The notes: a model not told the origin generated them from the letters alone. Shown: positions 42,218 through 51,086, counted from the first letter of the stretch. The stretch is DNA of 64,000 nt from Bacillota bacterium (GCA_023390555.1 JAEWCQ010000007.1:1-64000), one strand, 5' to 3'. Made by a program: numbers and translations.

Positions 42218-44248
42218 TTATCGCAATATCTCTTCCAATTGTTCCGGAGCCGCTTCTTTATATACCCTCTGCCATGCTTTCAACAAATTTTCTTTCTCCA
42301 CGTAAACCGGCTCCACCCCGATAAACGAAGGTATTTCCTTCCCGATCAATATATTTGCGGCACTCATTGCCAGTGCCTGTCCCTGCTCATACGGACATTG
42401 TGCGCTGACCGCCTTAATCATTCCGCCTTTCGCCATATTCATAGCGATATTAAACTCCAGGTCACCGGTCGATATCGCGACATCTGTCCTCTGTATATCA
42501 CCGAGTGCACTCATGACAAACTGCGCAGGTCCTTCCCATGAAACGTAAATGCCTTCGATTTCTGCGTTCTGATTCATCATCCGGATGGTCGCATCATAGG
42601 CTTCTTCTTCCGTGCTGAAGTTTTCCACCGCACAGATCTCCAGTTCGGGATATTCCTCCACAAGAATCTGTTCCCCTGCGATATCTCGCTGATTTGTCGT
42701 ATAGAAATTGGCACCATGCTTTAATATTCCGATTTTCTTCTTTTTGGTGCTTCTCATATATTCGCCGAGGCCGCGTCCGATAAACCGCCCATGCGATCTT
42801 TCATTGACAGACACACAGGTCGCGTAATCCTCTCTCCCAATTCCCTCCGGTACATTTGAGATGAAAATCAGTTTCGTCTTTGTTTCCGCAATCTGCCGGT
42901 AAGTCGCTGCGGTTTTTTCATTGTCTGTCGGAATTGAAATCAAAATATCCGGTTCCAGCATCATGATACTCTTCAGCTGTTTATTCTGAAGTTCCGGGTC
43001 AAAATGGGCGTCTGTGATCGCAATCAGGGAAATATTCAGTTTATCGAAAATATTTCGAATGCCCTGTTCATGCAGGCGCATCCAGGATTTTCCGGAATAA
43101 TGAAACGAAATAGCCGCTGTGAAGTTACCTTTTTTACAGATCTTCATATCCTCTTCCGACATCTGCAGTTCGCTGATATCCGCAGCTTTTTCTCCAAACG
43201 GCCCTCTTCCGATTCCACAGGTAGAACCCCTCACCCGCAGTTCCGTCGAGACTTCGATCTGTCTGGGTTCGCTCATCTTCTCATCCCAGGTTCCGTCCTT
43301 TAACCGTTCGATATTATCCATCAGCAGACTAACCGCCGAAGTGCACAGTTTCTCCATATTCTGGCTGATTGTCGTGACCGGCGGCTGAATCAGCGGTGCC
43401 CACGGAAAATCATTAAAACCTACAATCGAAACATCTTTCGGACATTCCATATTATTTTTACCGATGTATTTAAAAACAGATAATACCGTCCTGTAATTCG
43501 CCACGAAAATTGCAGAAGGTGCTTTTTTCCCATACAACAGAGTATGGAGTGCTTTGAATGTTTCTTCTTCCGTCTGCAGATTCATAATAGCAAATTCATT
43601 TTCAATCTGAATATCATTGTCCAGCAATGCCTTCCGATAACCTGCAATTCGTTCCAGATTTGATTCGGAATCACTGTTTCCGCAAAGCAGTGCAATATGT
43701 TCATGCCCGCTGCGGATCAAATGAATCGTTGCTTTGTATGCTCCTTCAAAATTGGACGAAGAAACTCTGTCACACCGGATCTCATTCATTTTATTTCCGA
43801 TAATGACTTTGGGCACGGTAAAAGACTTCAGGAAATCAATTTCTTTTTCCCCGTACACATCCACTGATGCGATAACACCCACCATGTCCTCATTTTCCAG
43901 AAGCAGCTGCTCCAAAAGATTGATTTTGCCTTTTCCGCTCATATCCAGTGTCAAAAGCAGATACCCTTTTTCTTCCAGAAAATTTTTCAAATATTTTTCC
44001 AGCTCCATGCTGAACGGATTTTGCGCGTCCGATACCAAAAACAATATATACTCCGGGATATTTTTTCCCGTAACATGCTTATTTTTCCGTTTGCGAATAA
44101 CAAAATTCGGCGGCACATCCACTTCTTCGATGGCCTTCTCCACTCTTTCCCTGAGTTCCGGGCTGACATATCTGGTGTTGTTTACAACGTGGGATACAGT
44201 CGCAGCGGAAACCCCAGCCATTTTCGCGATATCATTTATCGTTGCCAT
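42218..44248 (-). CDS. LacI-type regulator with two tandem sugar-binding domains
   Basis: 676 residues, twice the usual LacI size of about 340. Residues 1-55 are the LacI helix-turn-helix (TINDIAKMAGVSAATVSHVVNN), and about 65-345 a normal LacI effector domain (VSIVGFNDFPWAPLIQPPVTT). Residues ~385-676 are a second binding-protein domain of the RbsB type (AAISFHYSGKSW, DILISIPTDNEKT, GIYVSWEGPAQF), homologous along its length to the adjacent transporter's lipoprotein but without a signal peptide. The regulator may sense the imported sugar with a captured copy of its receptor. Strong own promoter; no ribosome-site ambiguity. Targets are inferred to be the TTTACGTAAA sites. Confidence 0.9.
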   Translation of the reverse strand: MATINDIAKMAGVSAATVSHVVNNTRYVSPELRERVEKAIEEVDVPPNFVIRKRKNKHVTGKNIPEYILFLVSDAQNPFSMELEKYLKNFLEEKGYLLLTLDMSGKGKINLLEQLLLENEDMVGVIASVDVYGEKEIDFLKSFTVPKVIIGNKMNEIRCDRVSSSNFEGAYKATIHLIRSGHEHIALLCGNSDSESNLERIAGYRKALLDNDIQIENEFAIMNLQTEEETFKALHTLLYGKKAPSAIFVANYRTVLSVFKYIGKNNMECPKDVSIVGFNDFPWAPLIQPPVTTISQNMEKLCTSAVSLLMDNIERLKDGTWDEKMSEPRQIEVSTELRVRGSTCGIGRGPFGEKAADISELQMSEEDMKICKKGNFTAAISFHYSGKSWMRLHEQGIRNIFDKLNISLIAITDAHFDPELQNKQLKSIMMLEPDILISIPTDNEKTAATYRQIAETKTKLIFISNVPEGIGREDYATCVSVNERSHGRFIGRGLGEYMRSTKKKKIGILKHGANFYTTNQRDIAGEQILVEEYPELEICAVENFSTEEEAYDATIRMMNQNAEIEGIYVSWEGPAQFVMSALGDIQRTDVAISTGDLEFNIAMNMAKGGMIKAVSAQCPYEQGQALAMSAANILIGKEIPSFIGVEPVYVEKENLLKAWQRVYKEAAPEQLEEILR

Positions 44249-44356
44249 AACTACTCTCCTAACCTTCTGATAAAAGAAAATAAACAGCTATTTTACAATT
44301 TATTTTTTCCGAAGCAATCCCAGCTGTTTATTTTCATTTATCGCTCTATTAAGTTA

Positions 44357-44385
44357 AGTATATTACAGCATTTTTTAATAGTCAA
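44357..44385 (-). promoter_or_regulatory. Promoter of the two-domain LacI regulator
   Basis: -35 TTGACT (44380-44385), a 17-bp spacer, -10 TATACT (44357-44362), on the minus strand. Close to consensus. Confidence 0.8.
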
Positions 44386-44400
44386 TGTTATTTAAATTTC

Positions 44401-44410
44401 TTTACGTAAT
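44401..44410. promoter_or_regulatory. TTTACGTAAT operator candidate upstream of the LacI regulator
   Basis: Contains the TTACGTAA palindrome and lies 15 bp upstream of the -35 box, a position that fits activation or looping rather than direct blocking. Confidence 0.5.
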
Positions 44411-44453
44411 TTTTTACTCGTTTTTTCAAATTTTTCCTGTACCGGCGTCTTTT

Positions 44454-46673
44454 CTATTCCACTTTGAAAATACGAACGGAATTATCCAGATTATCTGCGT
44501 CCTCCTGAAGCCTCTTAACCGCTTCATTTAACACCCGAACTGCCTGAAGCTGTTTTTCCGTGCTCCTTCCCAGTTCCGCGGAAGCCGCTTCAGTCTGGCT
44601 CGATGTTGCAGAAATGCTCTCAATTGCAGCCATCGTGTCTTCTTTTGCAAGTTCAATACGATTGATGCTCCGGATAATATGTTCCACATCGTCTCCGAGC
44701 TGATTGACCTGGTGATTTATCTTTTCAAAAATTGCAACCGTATTATCCAGTGCTTTTGCCTGGCCGGTGACAATATATTCCGCCTGCTCTGCCGTATGGA
44801 TGGTTTCGAGCATTCTGTCCTGAATATGCCGGATAATCTCTCCGATTCTCATTCCCGCCTGACCGGACTGATCGGCAAGCTTGCGGATCTCTGTCGAAAC
44901 CACAGCAAAACCTTTTCCTGCATCCCCCGCTCTTGCCGCCTCAATCGAGGCATTTAAGGACAGCAGATTGGTCTGCTCCGCAATCTCATTGATGGTCCCG
45001 ATGATACTGTTGATTGCCGCCGACTCTCTGTTCAACCCGTCAATTTCGGAAATAATCGTTCTTGTAACCGTCGTGGTATCGGATACACGTTTCCCCAGTT
45101 CCCGTACGATCAGCATTCCGTTGTCCACCGCATCTTTCGCTGCCCCTGTCAGCTCATTGATCTCATTTGTACTGTGATGCACCTCGGTTATTTTTTCAGA
45201 AAGAGCAGCCATCTGATCCACACAGTCATCCGTATCCTTTGACTGCTGTGAAATACCGCTGTTAATTTCTTCTACTGCCTGCGTAATATTCTTTGTCACT
45301 TCGAGAAGTAATTCCGAATTGGAATTAACCGATACGGCCGAATCGGAAACATGGCCGCTGACCGATCCCATCTTGCTGATCAGCTGTTTCATACTTTCGA
45401 TCATATCCGTAATATTTCCCGACAGTACCCGGAATTCATCTTTCCGCTTCATTGTGATCTGTCCGGTCAGATCTCCGTCAGAAGTCTTCTTTAACACACG
45501 GTTCACCTTACGAATCGCTTTGGAAATACCGCTCGCCAAAACGGTTCCCACTATGATGGCAATGATCGCGCATGCGATGACCGATATTGCAGTATAGCGC
45601 AAAATGCTCTGCGCTCCACTGATAATCTCACTCTTTGGAACAAGCGCACAGACCATCATATTGCTGTCTTCCACTTTGCTGTACACAAACAATTCCGACC
45701 TGCCTTTATAAGTCACATAGCTTGCACCTGACTCCTCTTTTGATGCCAGAGCATTCTTGTAAAATTCGGTATCCGCAAATTGGATATCTTTACTTCCGCT
45801 TATTACCTGTGCGCCATCCTCCAATACAAATCCCTTGGCGCTGTTCTCACTGATTTTTGCATTGTCCAGAATATTCTGAATAAAGCTGGTCTTAACATCT
45901 ATGATAATATACCCAACCGCCTTATTCGAGTTATTCCGAAGAACAGAAACAAGGGACATGGCATAGTCATCCGGTTCAAAACCGGTCAATTCATCAATTG
46001 AGGAATGGCTGCTGATCCACATGCTGCCTGTGCCGATATTCTCTTCTACCTTCTTACCCTCTTCGGATTCGGTGAAGGCAGTATATAGATCACCCTTCAC
46101 GGTCCCCTGCTCCGTACAGGTGGTTCCTGTTTTTGAAATGATAATGATATGATTGATAAACTTATCTGCGGTCGATTCATTGCTGATTGCCAGTTTTGCA
46201 GCCATCAGCAGCGATTCCGTCTTTGTTCCCGTTCCTGTGTAATAATCCGTGATTGCTGCATTGATGGAAAGTCTCGTTGCCATCAGCTCAATGTTCTCAA
46301 AACCAAGTCCGAGATACTCCTCCAGCGTATTGACGCTTGTACCGGTGGATGATTCATATGTACTCGTCAGCGTTTTGCTGCTTTTTGAATAGATCAGCGT
46401 ACCCGTCAGAATAAACAGGAAAACAGGTATCATAAATGCTGCAATTAGTTTTACCTGAATCCCCCGAAAACCAAGCGAACCGACTTTCTTAGCGTTCCCA
46501 GTCTCTTTTTTCTTCCTTTTCTCTCTCGTCTTACCTCCATTTCTCCAGTTTTCCCCAAATGCCTTAGCTCTGGTCAAAATTCCCCATTCCGGTCTTTTCA
46601 GACTGCTCTTTTTCAAACCGTTTTTTTTCGTACCCTGCTTTTTTGCATCCTGCTGTTTTTGTCTCTTTTTCAT
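44454..46673 (-). CDS. Methyl-accepting chemotaxis protein with long basic N-terminal tail
   Basis: A 739-residue transmembrane chemoreceptor. Residues 1-70 are strongly Lys/Arg-rich (KKRQKQQDAKKQGTKKNG), much longer than the short cytoplasmic start of ordinary receptors. Membrane segment 1 is at about 74-96, an outer dCache-like domain at about 97-365, and membrane segment 2 at about 370-392. HAMP (GDLTGQITMKRKDEFRVL) and the signalling coil with tip LLSLNASIEAARAGDAGKG follow. The start has GGGAAGG. It lies upstream of the second sugar cluster and may sense its sugar; its promoter has a cre-like site. Confidence 0.92.
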   Translation of the reverse strand: MKKRQKQQDAKKQGTKKNGLKKSSLKRPEWGILTRAKAFGENWRNGGKTREKRKKKETGNAKKVGSLGFRGIQVKLIAAFMIPVFLFILTGTLIYSKSSKTLTSTYESSTGTSVNTLEEYLGLGFENIELMATRLSINAAITDYYTGTGTKTESLLMAAKLAISNESTADKFINHIIIISKTGTTCTEQGTVKGDLYTAFTESEEGKKVEENIGTGSMWISSHSSIDELTGFEPDDYAMSLVSVLRNNSNKAVGYIIIDVKTSFIQNILDNAKISENSAKGFVLEDGAQVISGSKDIQFADTEFYKNALASKEESGASYVTYKGRSELFVYSKVEDSNMMVCALVPKSEIISGAQSILRYTAISVIACAIIAIIVGTVLASGISKAIRKVNRVLKKTSDGDLTGQITMKRKDEFRVLSGNITDMIESMKQLISKMGSVSGHVSDSAVSVNSNSELLLEVTKNITQAVEEINSGISQQSKDTDDCVDQMAALSEKITEVHHSTNEINELTGAAKDAVDNGMLIVRELGKRVSDTTTVTRTIISEIDGLNRESAAINSIIGTINEIAEQTNLLSLNASIEAARAGDAGKGFAVVSTEIRKLADQSGQAGMRIGEIIRHIQDRMLETIHTAEQAEYIVTGQAKALDNTVAIFEKINHQVNQLGDDVEHIIRSINRIELAKEDTMAAIESISATSSQTEAASAELGRSTEKQLQAVRVLNEAVKRLQEDADNLDNSVRIFKVE

Positions 46674-46736
46674 AGGTTCACCTTCCCAACATCATTTAAC
46701 CCCAGTCTTTCCATTTCTGTTCCATTTTTTACATGT

Positions 46737-46750
46737 TTGAAAACGTTTGC
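46737..46750. promoter_or_regulatory. cre-like site at the chemoreceptor promoter
   Basis: TTGAAAACGTTTGC matches the CcpA catabolite site (WTGNAARCGNWWWCA) except near its end and contains the palindrome AAACGTTT. It lies just downstream of the expected transcription start. Confidence 0.5.
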
Positions 46751-46777
46751 GGTATCGTTTCCAGTTCGTATACAACT

Positions 46778-46806
46778 ATTGTATCATTTTTCTGCCGCAT
46801 TATCAA
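46778..46806 (-). promoter_or_regulatory. Promoter of the chemoreceptor gene
   Basis: -35 TTGATA (46801-46806), a 17-bp spacer, -10 TACAAT (46778-46783), on the minus strand; the -35 overlaps the stop of the GGDEF gene. Confidence 0.7.
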
Positions 46807-48767
46807 GAATCCTTATGGATGGATTTTCGGCGTCCTCTTTTTGCCTGGTAGAGAAACTCATCCGCATGTTTCAGCATTTCCTTAAATTCAACTTTTTCCC
46901 CGCAGATAAATTCTACTGCTCCAAGCGAGACATTGACGTAATAGGGCTTACCGGAATTGCGGTTATATTCTTCACATTTCTTATGTATCCGGCGGATAAA
47001 TTCCTCTTTCCCCACTTCAAAATTCATTAGAAATACCGCAATGAATTCATCTCCGCCGATTCGTCCGATATCTCCGTATTCACTCAGTACCTCTTTTAAA
47101 ATTCCGGCCACCGTACGTATGGCACAGTCCCCTTCCATATGTCCGTACAGATCATTGATCTCTTTCAGATAATCGAGATCCCCAATCAGAAGATATGCCT
47201 GCTCTCCTCTGTGAAGACGGTTAAACTCCACCAGATTCTCCATAATACCTCTTCGGTTATAGATCCCGGTCAGTTCGTCGTAAGCAGCGACAAAGCTCAA
47301 CACTTCGTTTTTCTCCTTGAGACGTCTTTTCACAGAGCGCTCCTTCTGACTCAGTTCGAGAAAACGCAGCGACGTTCCAAACTGAAGCGCAATCATATAA
47401 AAATTGGGAATTGCCTGCGGTTTGATTTCGACTGCTAAAATGCCGTATTGCCTCGTTCCCTCAAAAAGCAGAAAGTTCATATAGATATGCGGCCCATCGG
47501 AGCACTCCCGGCGTTCGAATAAGCCATGCTTGCTGGTGATGATCGGACGCTTCTTCGGTTCATATGTAACCACTTTATTCCCGCAGCAGCTGGCTGCAAG
47601 ATACAATCTGGATGGAATTTTCCACTCAGTACCCTTTTTGTATACGAGCGGTTTTTCCAAAACATAAATCAATACGCTTTTCGCACCGACTCCGCTCATG
47701 GCTTTTGCAGCACATGCATAAAACCGTCTTTCGTCATTTGTATTCTGCATCAGATCCCGCATTAAAAACGGACCCATCCAAGCCATGTGCTGAAACGTTC
47801 GAAGTTCTGCCACGGTATCACGCAGATCTTTTTCTTCCGTATATTCTGCGTTCTCCGTCTGCGCAACTTCACAAGTACATGATCCGCACCCACAGGATTC
47901 TCTGCCGATAAAATCAACCGTAAGCCGACCGGATCGCTCCTTTTTCTTTCGCGCGATGTTACAGGCCTTTTTAAAAGCCACCATTCCCATCCGGTAACTG
48001 TCCTGAAAAACAGTTGTAAGCGGCGGTTTGGTATATTGTGACATATAAATATTGTCAAATCCCGTCACACCGATGTCTCTGCCCACTTTCCGTCCGTGTT
48101 TTGCACAGACCCGGTAAATTGCTGCCGTCATTGTATCATTTGCACTTACGATCGCATCCAGATCCGGATTGCGCTCAAACAACGTCTCTACCTGCCGGTC
48201 AACATATTCGGAATAGTTGCCGTAAGCAATCATTTCTTCCGTGACTTGTCTGCCGTTCCTTTGCATGGTCTCCCGATAGGATTGCAGCCGTTCCATCGCA
48301 TCCCTGTTCTCACGCGGGCCGCCGAGATAACAGATCTTCTGGTAGCCGTGTACCTGAATCAGATGCTCCACACACTGCCGGATGCCTCCTTTATTATCTG
48401 CGATAATATGCACGCCACGCGGATCTTCCGTCACATCTTCCAGCAGAACAAACGGAATATTGTCAAATCGGGCAATAAACTTCTCCTTGTCCTGGTTCTC
48501 CTGAAAAATGCACAGCGAACCGTACGCGATAATCAGCACATCGAGCTGAGCCAGCACTGCGTAATCGTAGATCGTATTGTACTGATAATCAAAATCTTCC
48601 CTTTCTTTTATCATTTCCTGATAAAAAATCGTAGCCTGCGTACCTAGGAAAAAAACCACGTTCACATCCTTCCCTTCGGCACTGTCGCAAATCCCCCGCA
48701 TCAGTCCCCTTGGATGATCGGTGTGTGCATTTCCAATCAAAACCCCAATCGTATATCTCTTCCCCAT
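46803..48767 (-). CDS. Cytoplasmic LacI-type ligand domain fused to diguanylate cyclase (GGDEF)
   Basis: 654 residues. Residues 1-300 match the sugar-binding half of LacI regulators without the DNA-binding part (DLDAIVSANDTMTAAIYRV, DIGVTGFDNIYMSQYTKPP) and without a signal peptide. They end in FIGRESCGCGSCTCE, an extended form of the RESCG end seen in LacI relatives. Residues ~310-480 are an unassigned, possibly GAF-like, linker. A GGDEF domain (AYDELTGIYNRRG, RIGGDEFIAVF) with an intact active site follows. It should make c-di-GMP in response to an internal ligand. I start at 48767 after GAAGG. The 110-residue gene upstream is coupled. Confidence 0.88.
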   Translation of the reverse strand: MGKRYTIGVLIGNAHTDHPRGLMRGICDSAEGKDVNVVFFLGTQATIFYQEMIKEREDFDYQYNTIYDYAVLAQLDVLIIAYGSLCIFQENQDKEKFIARFDNIPFVLLEDVTEDPRGVHIIADNKGGIRQCVEHLIQVHGYQKICYLGGPRENRDAMERLQSYRETMQRNGRQVTEEMIAYGNYSEYVDRQVETLFERNPDLDAIVSANDTMTAAIYRVCAKHGRKVGRDIGVTGFDNIYMSQYTKPPLTTVFQDSYRMGMVAFKKACNIARKKKERSGRLTVDFIGRESCGCGSCTCEVAQTENAEYTEEKDLRDTVAELRTFQHMAWMGPFLMRDLMQNTNDERRFYACAAKAMSGVGAKSVLIYVLEKPLVYKKGTEWKIPSRLYLAASCCGNKVVTYEPKKRPIITSKHGLFERRECSDGPHIYMNFLLFEGTRQYGILAVEIKPQAIPNFYMIALQFGTSLRFLELSQKERSVKRRLKEKNEVLSFVAAYDELTGIYNRRGIMENLVEFNRLHRGEQAYLLIGDLDYLKEINDLYGHMEGDCAIRTVAGILKEVLSEYGDIGRIGGDEFIAVFLMNFEVGKEEFIRRIHKKCEEYNRNSGKPYYVNVSLGAVEFICGEKVEFKEMLKHADEFLYQAKRGRRKSIHKDS

Positions 48768-48781
48768 AAATATACCTTCTC

Positions 48782-49114
48782 TTATGTGTTCGGCGCCAAC
48801 TCCTGCCACATGAACTGTTCCCGGTTCCCAAGAAGAAAAAGTTCTTTCATCTGATCATCAAAATCCGCAACTGGTTTGTAATACTTTAACATATGCACCA
48901 GATGACGTTCTCTGGTATCCTCCGTTCCAAAATCCGCTATCAATCCATGAACTGCTTCCAGCAGCTGCAGCGGTTCCAGAACCGTTTCCGTCTCTATCCC
49001 CTTCAAGTGATACAGCAGTCCTGCAGCATAATAGAATTCATAGTTCCCGGTCATGATAGAGGCATTCAGATTGCTCTTAATTATTACACTTTGCCTGGCT
49101 ATTGATAAAATCAT
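48782..49114 (-). CDS. Small helical protein of unknown function
   Basis: 110 residues, not recognised. It is acidic in its second half and appears all-helical (YEFYYAAGLLYHLKGIETE, LLEAVHGLIADFGTED), with no membrane segment or metal motif. It starts after GGAAGAAG and stops 15 bp before the start of the ligand-domain/GGDEF protein, so the two are probably co-translated. A regulatory or partner role for that cyclase is a guess based only on position. Confidence 0.75.
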   Translation of the reverse strand: MILSIARQSVIIKSNLNASIMTGNYEFYYAAGLLYHLKGIETETVLEPLQLLEAVHGLIADFGTEDTRERHLVHMLKYYKPVADFDDQMKELFLLGNREQFMWQELAPNT

Positions 49115-49182
49115 AATGCAAATCTTCTTCCTTATTTACTATATGTTTTATTTTATACCATTCCGGAAAGCTAGTCAATCTG

Positions 49183-49614
49183 CTATCCGCCGGAGGACAT
49201 GCGGTGAAAAAAATACCATAGTCCGCCCACCAGTTTTCCCGCTGCCATAAAACAGAGCACATAGTTCAGACCTAATTTTATCTTCATCCGTCGAAACAGG
49301 ATTGGAAAGGTTTTGGTGACCTCCGCAAGTGCCGCTGCAATACAGCCTACAAAGATTCCCGCACATATTCCGAAAATTCCAAGAAATACTCTTCCAAACG
49401 GCAGCGGGATATTCAGAAAAACGGAAATGAGATTTCCTGCAATCCCCCCAAGCACGACCATATTCTCGTAATATAATATCTCTTTTGCCGTCTTGCTCTT
49501 TCCAACGATACGCGGTATAATTCCGAGCATTACGATAAAGGCAAATGTTCCTGCCGCAACTGCCGAACCAGCTGCAAGCCCAAGGAAGCCAAGCAGCAGA
49601 TGTTTACTCCACAT
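49183..49614 (-). CDS. spoVAB: Stage V sporulation protein AB
   Basis: 143 residues (Bacillus SpoVAB has 141). An integral membrane protein of four to five hydrophobic segments, part of the spore inner-membrane SpoVA channel for dipicolinic acid. Blocks: GLAAGSAVAAGTFAFIVML, RIVGKSKTAKEILYYENMV, KLGLNYVLCFMAAGKLVGG. I start at ATG 49614, inside the end of spoVAA, with GGGGGA upstream; a TTG three codons earlier is possible. Confidence 0.9.
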   Translation of the reverse strand: MWSKHLLLGFLGLAAGSAVAAGTFAFIVMLGIIPRIVGKSKTAKEILYYENMVVLGGIAGNLISVFLNIPLPFGRVFLGIFGICAGIFVGCIAAALAEVTKTFPILFRRMKIKLGLNYVLCFMAAGKLVGGLWYFFHRMSSGG

Positions 49615-50251
49615 CAATACTCTTTCCCCCTCTTTCTGCATTTTCAATAAAGGTATCGTCTATATCTTTTTCATACTTACGCATCTCCACCTGAATTGGC
49701 GTCGGGTCGTGGGTGATTTTCTTTTTGCCGATATGATTAAAGAACATGAGAACACCAAAGGAAAGCCCGATGCTGTAACAGATCTCAAGCTCCGTAAATC
49801 CATTTGATTTTTTTCCCATGACCTGATTGTACAGCTTGTCAAAAATATCTGTCACTCCGATATCATTATTAAATGCCATAATGGTAAAAGATGCCCCAAA
49901 AAATACAACGATGGACAGTACAACCGTTTTTAAAACTTCCAGCCACTTTGGCGGCTCTCCGTCCTTGTTGTATTCCAGGACAAAGTCGGTCTCTCCCATA
50001 TTGACAACTTCCGCATTCGGATATTCCTGCTGTATCATCTGAATGATTTTCATCACGGAAAAGACCTGTTCCTGCTGCTTCGGGGCTTTCTTTGTGTCAG
50101 AGAATGAATGAACTTTCATCTGTTTGAGCTGCCTGAGCATTGCCTGATTGGTGCCTGTCAGAGTCGCAATATCCTGCAGCGTGACATGCTTATCCTTTGC
50201 AAGTATATTTTTATCAATTTTCAGATACAACGTGTCACATGTTCCACTCAT
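49604..50251 (-). CDS. spoVAA: Stage V sporulation protein AA
   Basis: 215 residues (Bacillus SpoVAA about 206). An N-terminal soluble domain (LYLKIDKNILAKDKHVTLQD) is followed by two membrane segments (LKTVVLSIVVFFGASFTIM; ELEICYSIGLSFGVLMFF). It is part of the SpoVA membrane complex that loads dipicolinic acid into spores. It overlaps spoVAB by 11 bp and the small upstream gene by 17 bp, giving a tightly coupled three-gene unit. Ribosome site AGGAGG. Confidence 0.9.
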   Translation of the reverse strand: MSGTCDTLYLKIDKNILAKDKHVTLQDIATLTGTNQAMLRQLKQMKVHSFSDTKKAPKQQEQVFSVMKIIQMIQQEYPNAEVVNMGETDFVLEYNKDGEPPKWLEVLKTVVLSIVVFFGASFTIMAFNNDIGVTDIFDKLYNQVMGKKSNGFTELEICYSIGLSFGVLMFFNHIGKKKITHDPTPIQVEMRKYEKDIDDTFIENAERGGKSIDVE

Positions 50252-50429
50252 ATGAGCTCGTGCCTCCTGTCATTGCATAATTCATCTGTACGTCCAGCAT
50301 CTTCTCCACAAATGTGCCGTCGACTTCTTTTGCTTCTGTTCTGCCCGTATTCAGATAATAAAAAACGCCTCCTATCACTGCAAGAACAATCAATGACAGG
50401 AGACATAAACGATAAGTCTTATGCTTCAT
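50235..50429 (-). CDS. Small membrane-anchored protein upstream of spoVAA
   Basis: 64 residues with one hydrophobic segment (about 7-26, YRLCLLSLIVLAVIGGVFYY) and a short hydrophilic tail. The start has a very strong AGGAGGG site and the end overlaps spoVAA by 17 bp, so it is a real coupled gene rather than chance. No family recognised; a sporulation-stage role is inferred from context. Confidence 0.72.
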   Translation of the reverse strand: MKHKTYRLCLLSLIVLAVIGGVFYYLNTGRTEAKEVDGTFVEKMLDVQMNYAMTGGTSSYEWNM

Positions 50430-50474
50430 ACTATCCCTCCTATTCCGAGGTTAGTATCTTTTCTTTTTTAATTT

Positions 50475-51086
50475 TTATACATTTTTTAATGCTACCTGCA
50501 AGGCTTTTGTAATCGCACTTCCTACCACGAAACACAGTGCCGCTTCCACAAGCCCGTTCACACCTACGAATGCCACGATAAAGGCCAGTACGTTGGATGC
50601 ACCTGCAGATTCCACAAATCCCTGAATATAATCCGTTTGATAAAAAAACAGAACCAGTGCGCTCATAAAAAATACGGTATTCAAAATTGGTGCACATAGA
50701 TTGGCAAGAACTACTCTTACATGACGCAGGGACGAAACTTTGCACAACCCCCGATAAATCAGTCCGGTCAGCCATCCCATCAGAGTCCTGGGCACAACAC
50801 ATACAATAAATGTATAAACCGGATTGATGCTCAATAACACGACGCCGAATGGACTCAAGCCGAAACACTGAATAAAGCTTGTCAGTCCGAATACCGCACC
50901 GAGAATCGCTCCTCCAAGTGGTCCTAAAATAACAGCTCCTACCGCTACCGGCACTACAATCAATGTAATTTCCAGTCCAAGGGTTTTGATATAACCGATT
51001 GGGGTAAAAGCCATGATCAAGATGATTGCGATCAACAGGGCAAGTTCTACCATGTAGACCGTCTTACTGCTTCTCTTTGTACTCAT
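50475..51086 (-). CDS. ECF transporter substrate-binding (S) component
   Basis: 203 residues with five to six membrane segments, the build of energy-coupling-factor S components that bind a vitamin or related micronutrient. Blocks: VELALLIAIILIMAFTPIG, LILGPLGGAILGAVFGLT-like glycine-rich turn, and PRTLMGWLTGLIYRG. I start at ATG 51086 after GAGGAAGAG; the frame is open upstream without homology. The shared ECF ATPase/T module is not nearby. No riboswitch is visible, so the vitamin cannot be named; a pantothenate-type carrier is one possibility. Confidence 0.85.
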   Translation of the reverse strand: MSTKRSSKTVYMVELALLIAIILIMAFTPIGYIKTLGLEITLIVVPVAVGAVILGPLGGAILGAVFGLTSFIQCFGLSPFGVVLLSINPVYTFIVCVVPRTLMGWLTGLIYRGLCKVSSLRHVRVVLANLCAPILNTVFFMSALVLFFYQTDYIQGFVESAGASNVLAFIVAFVGVNGLVEAALCFVVGSAITKALQVALKNV

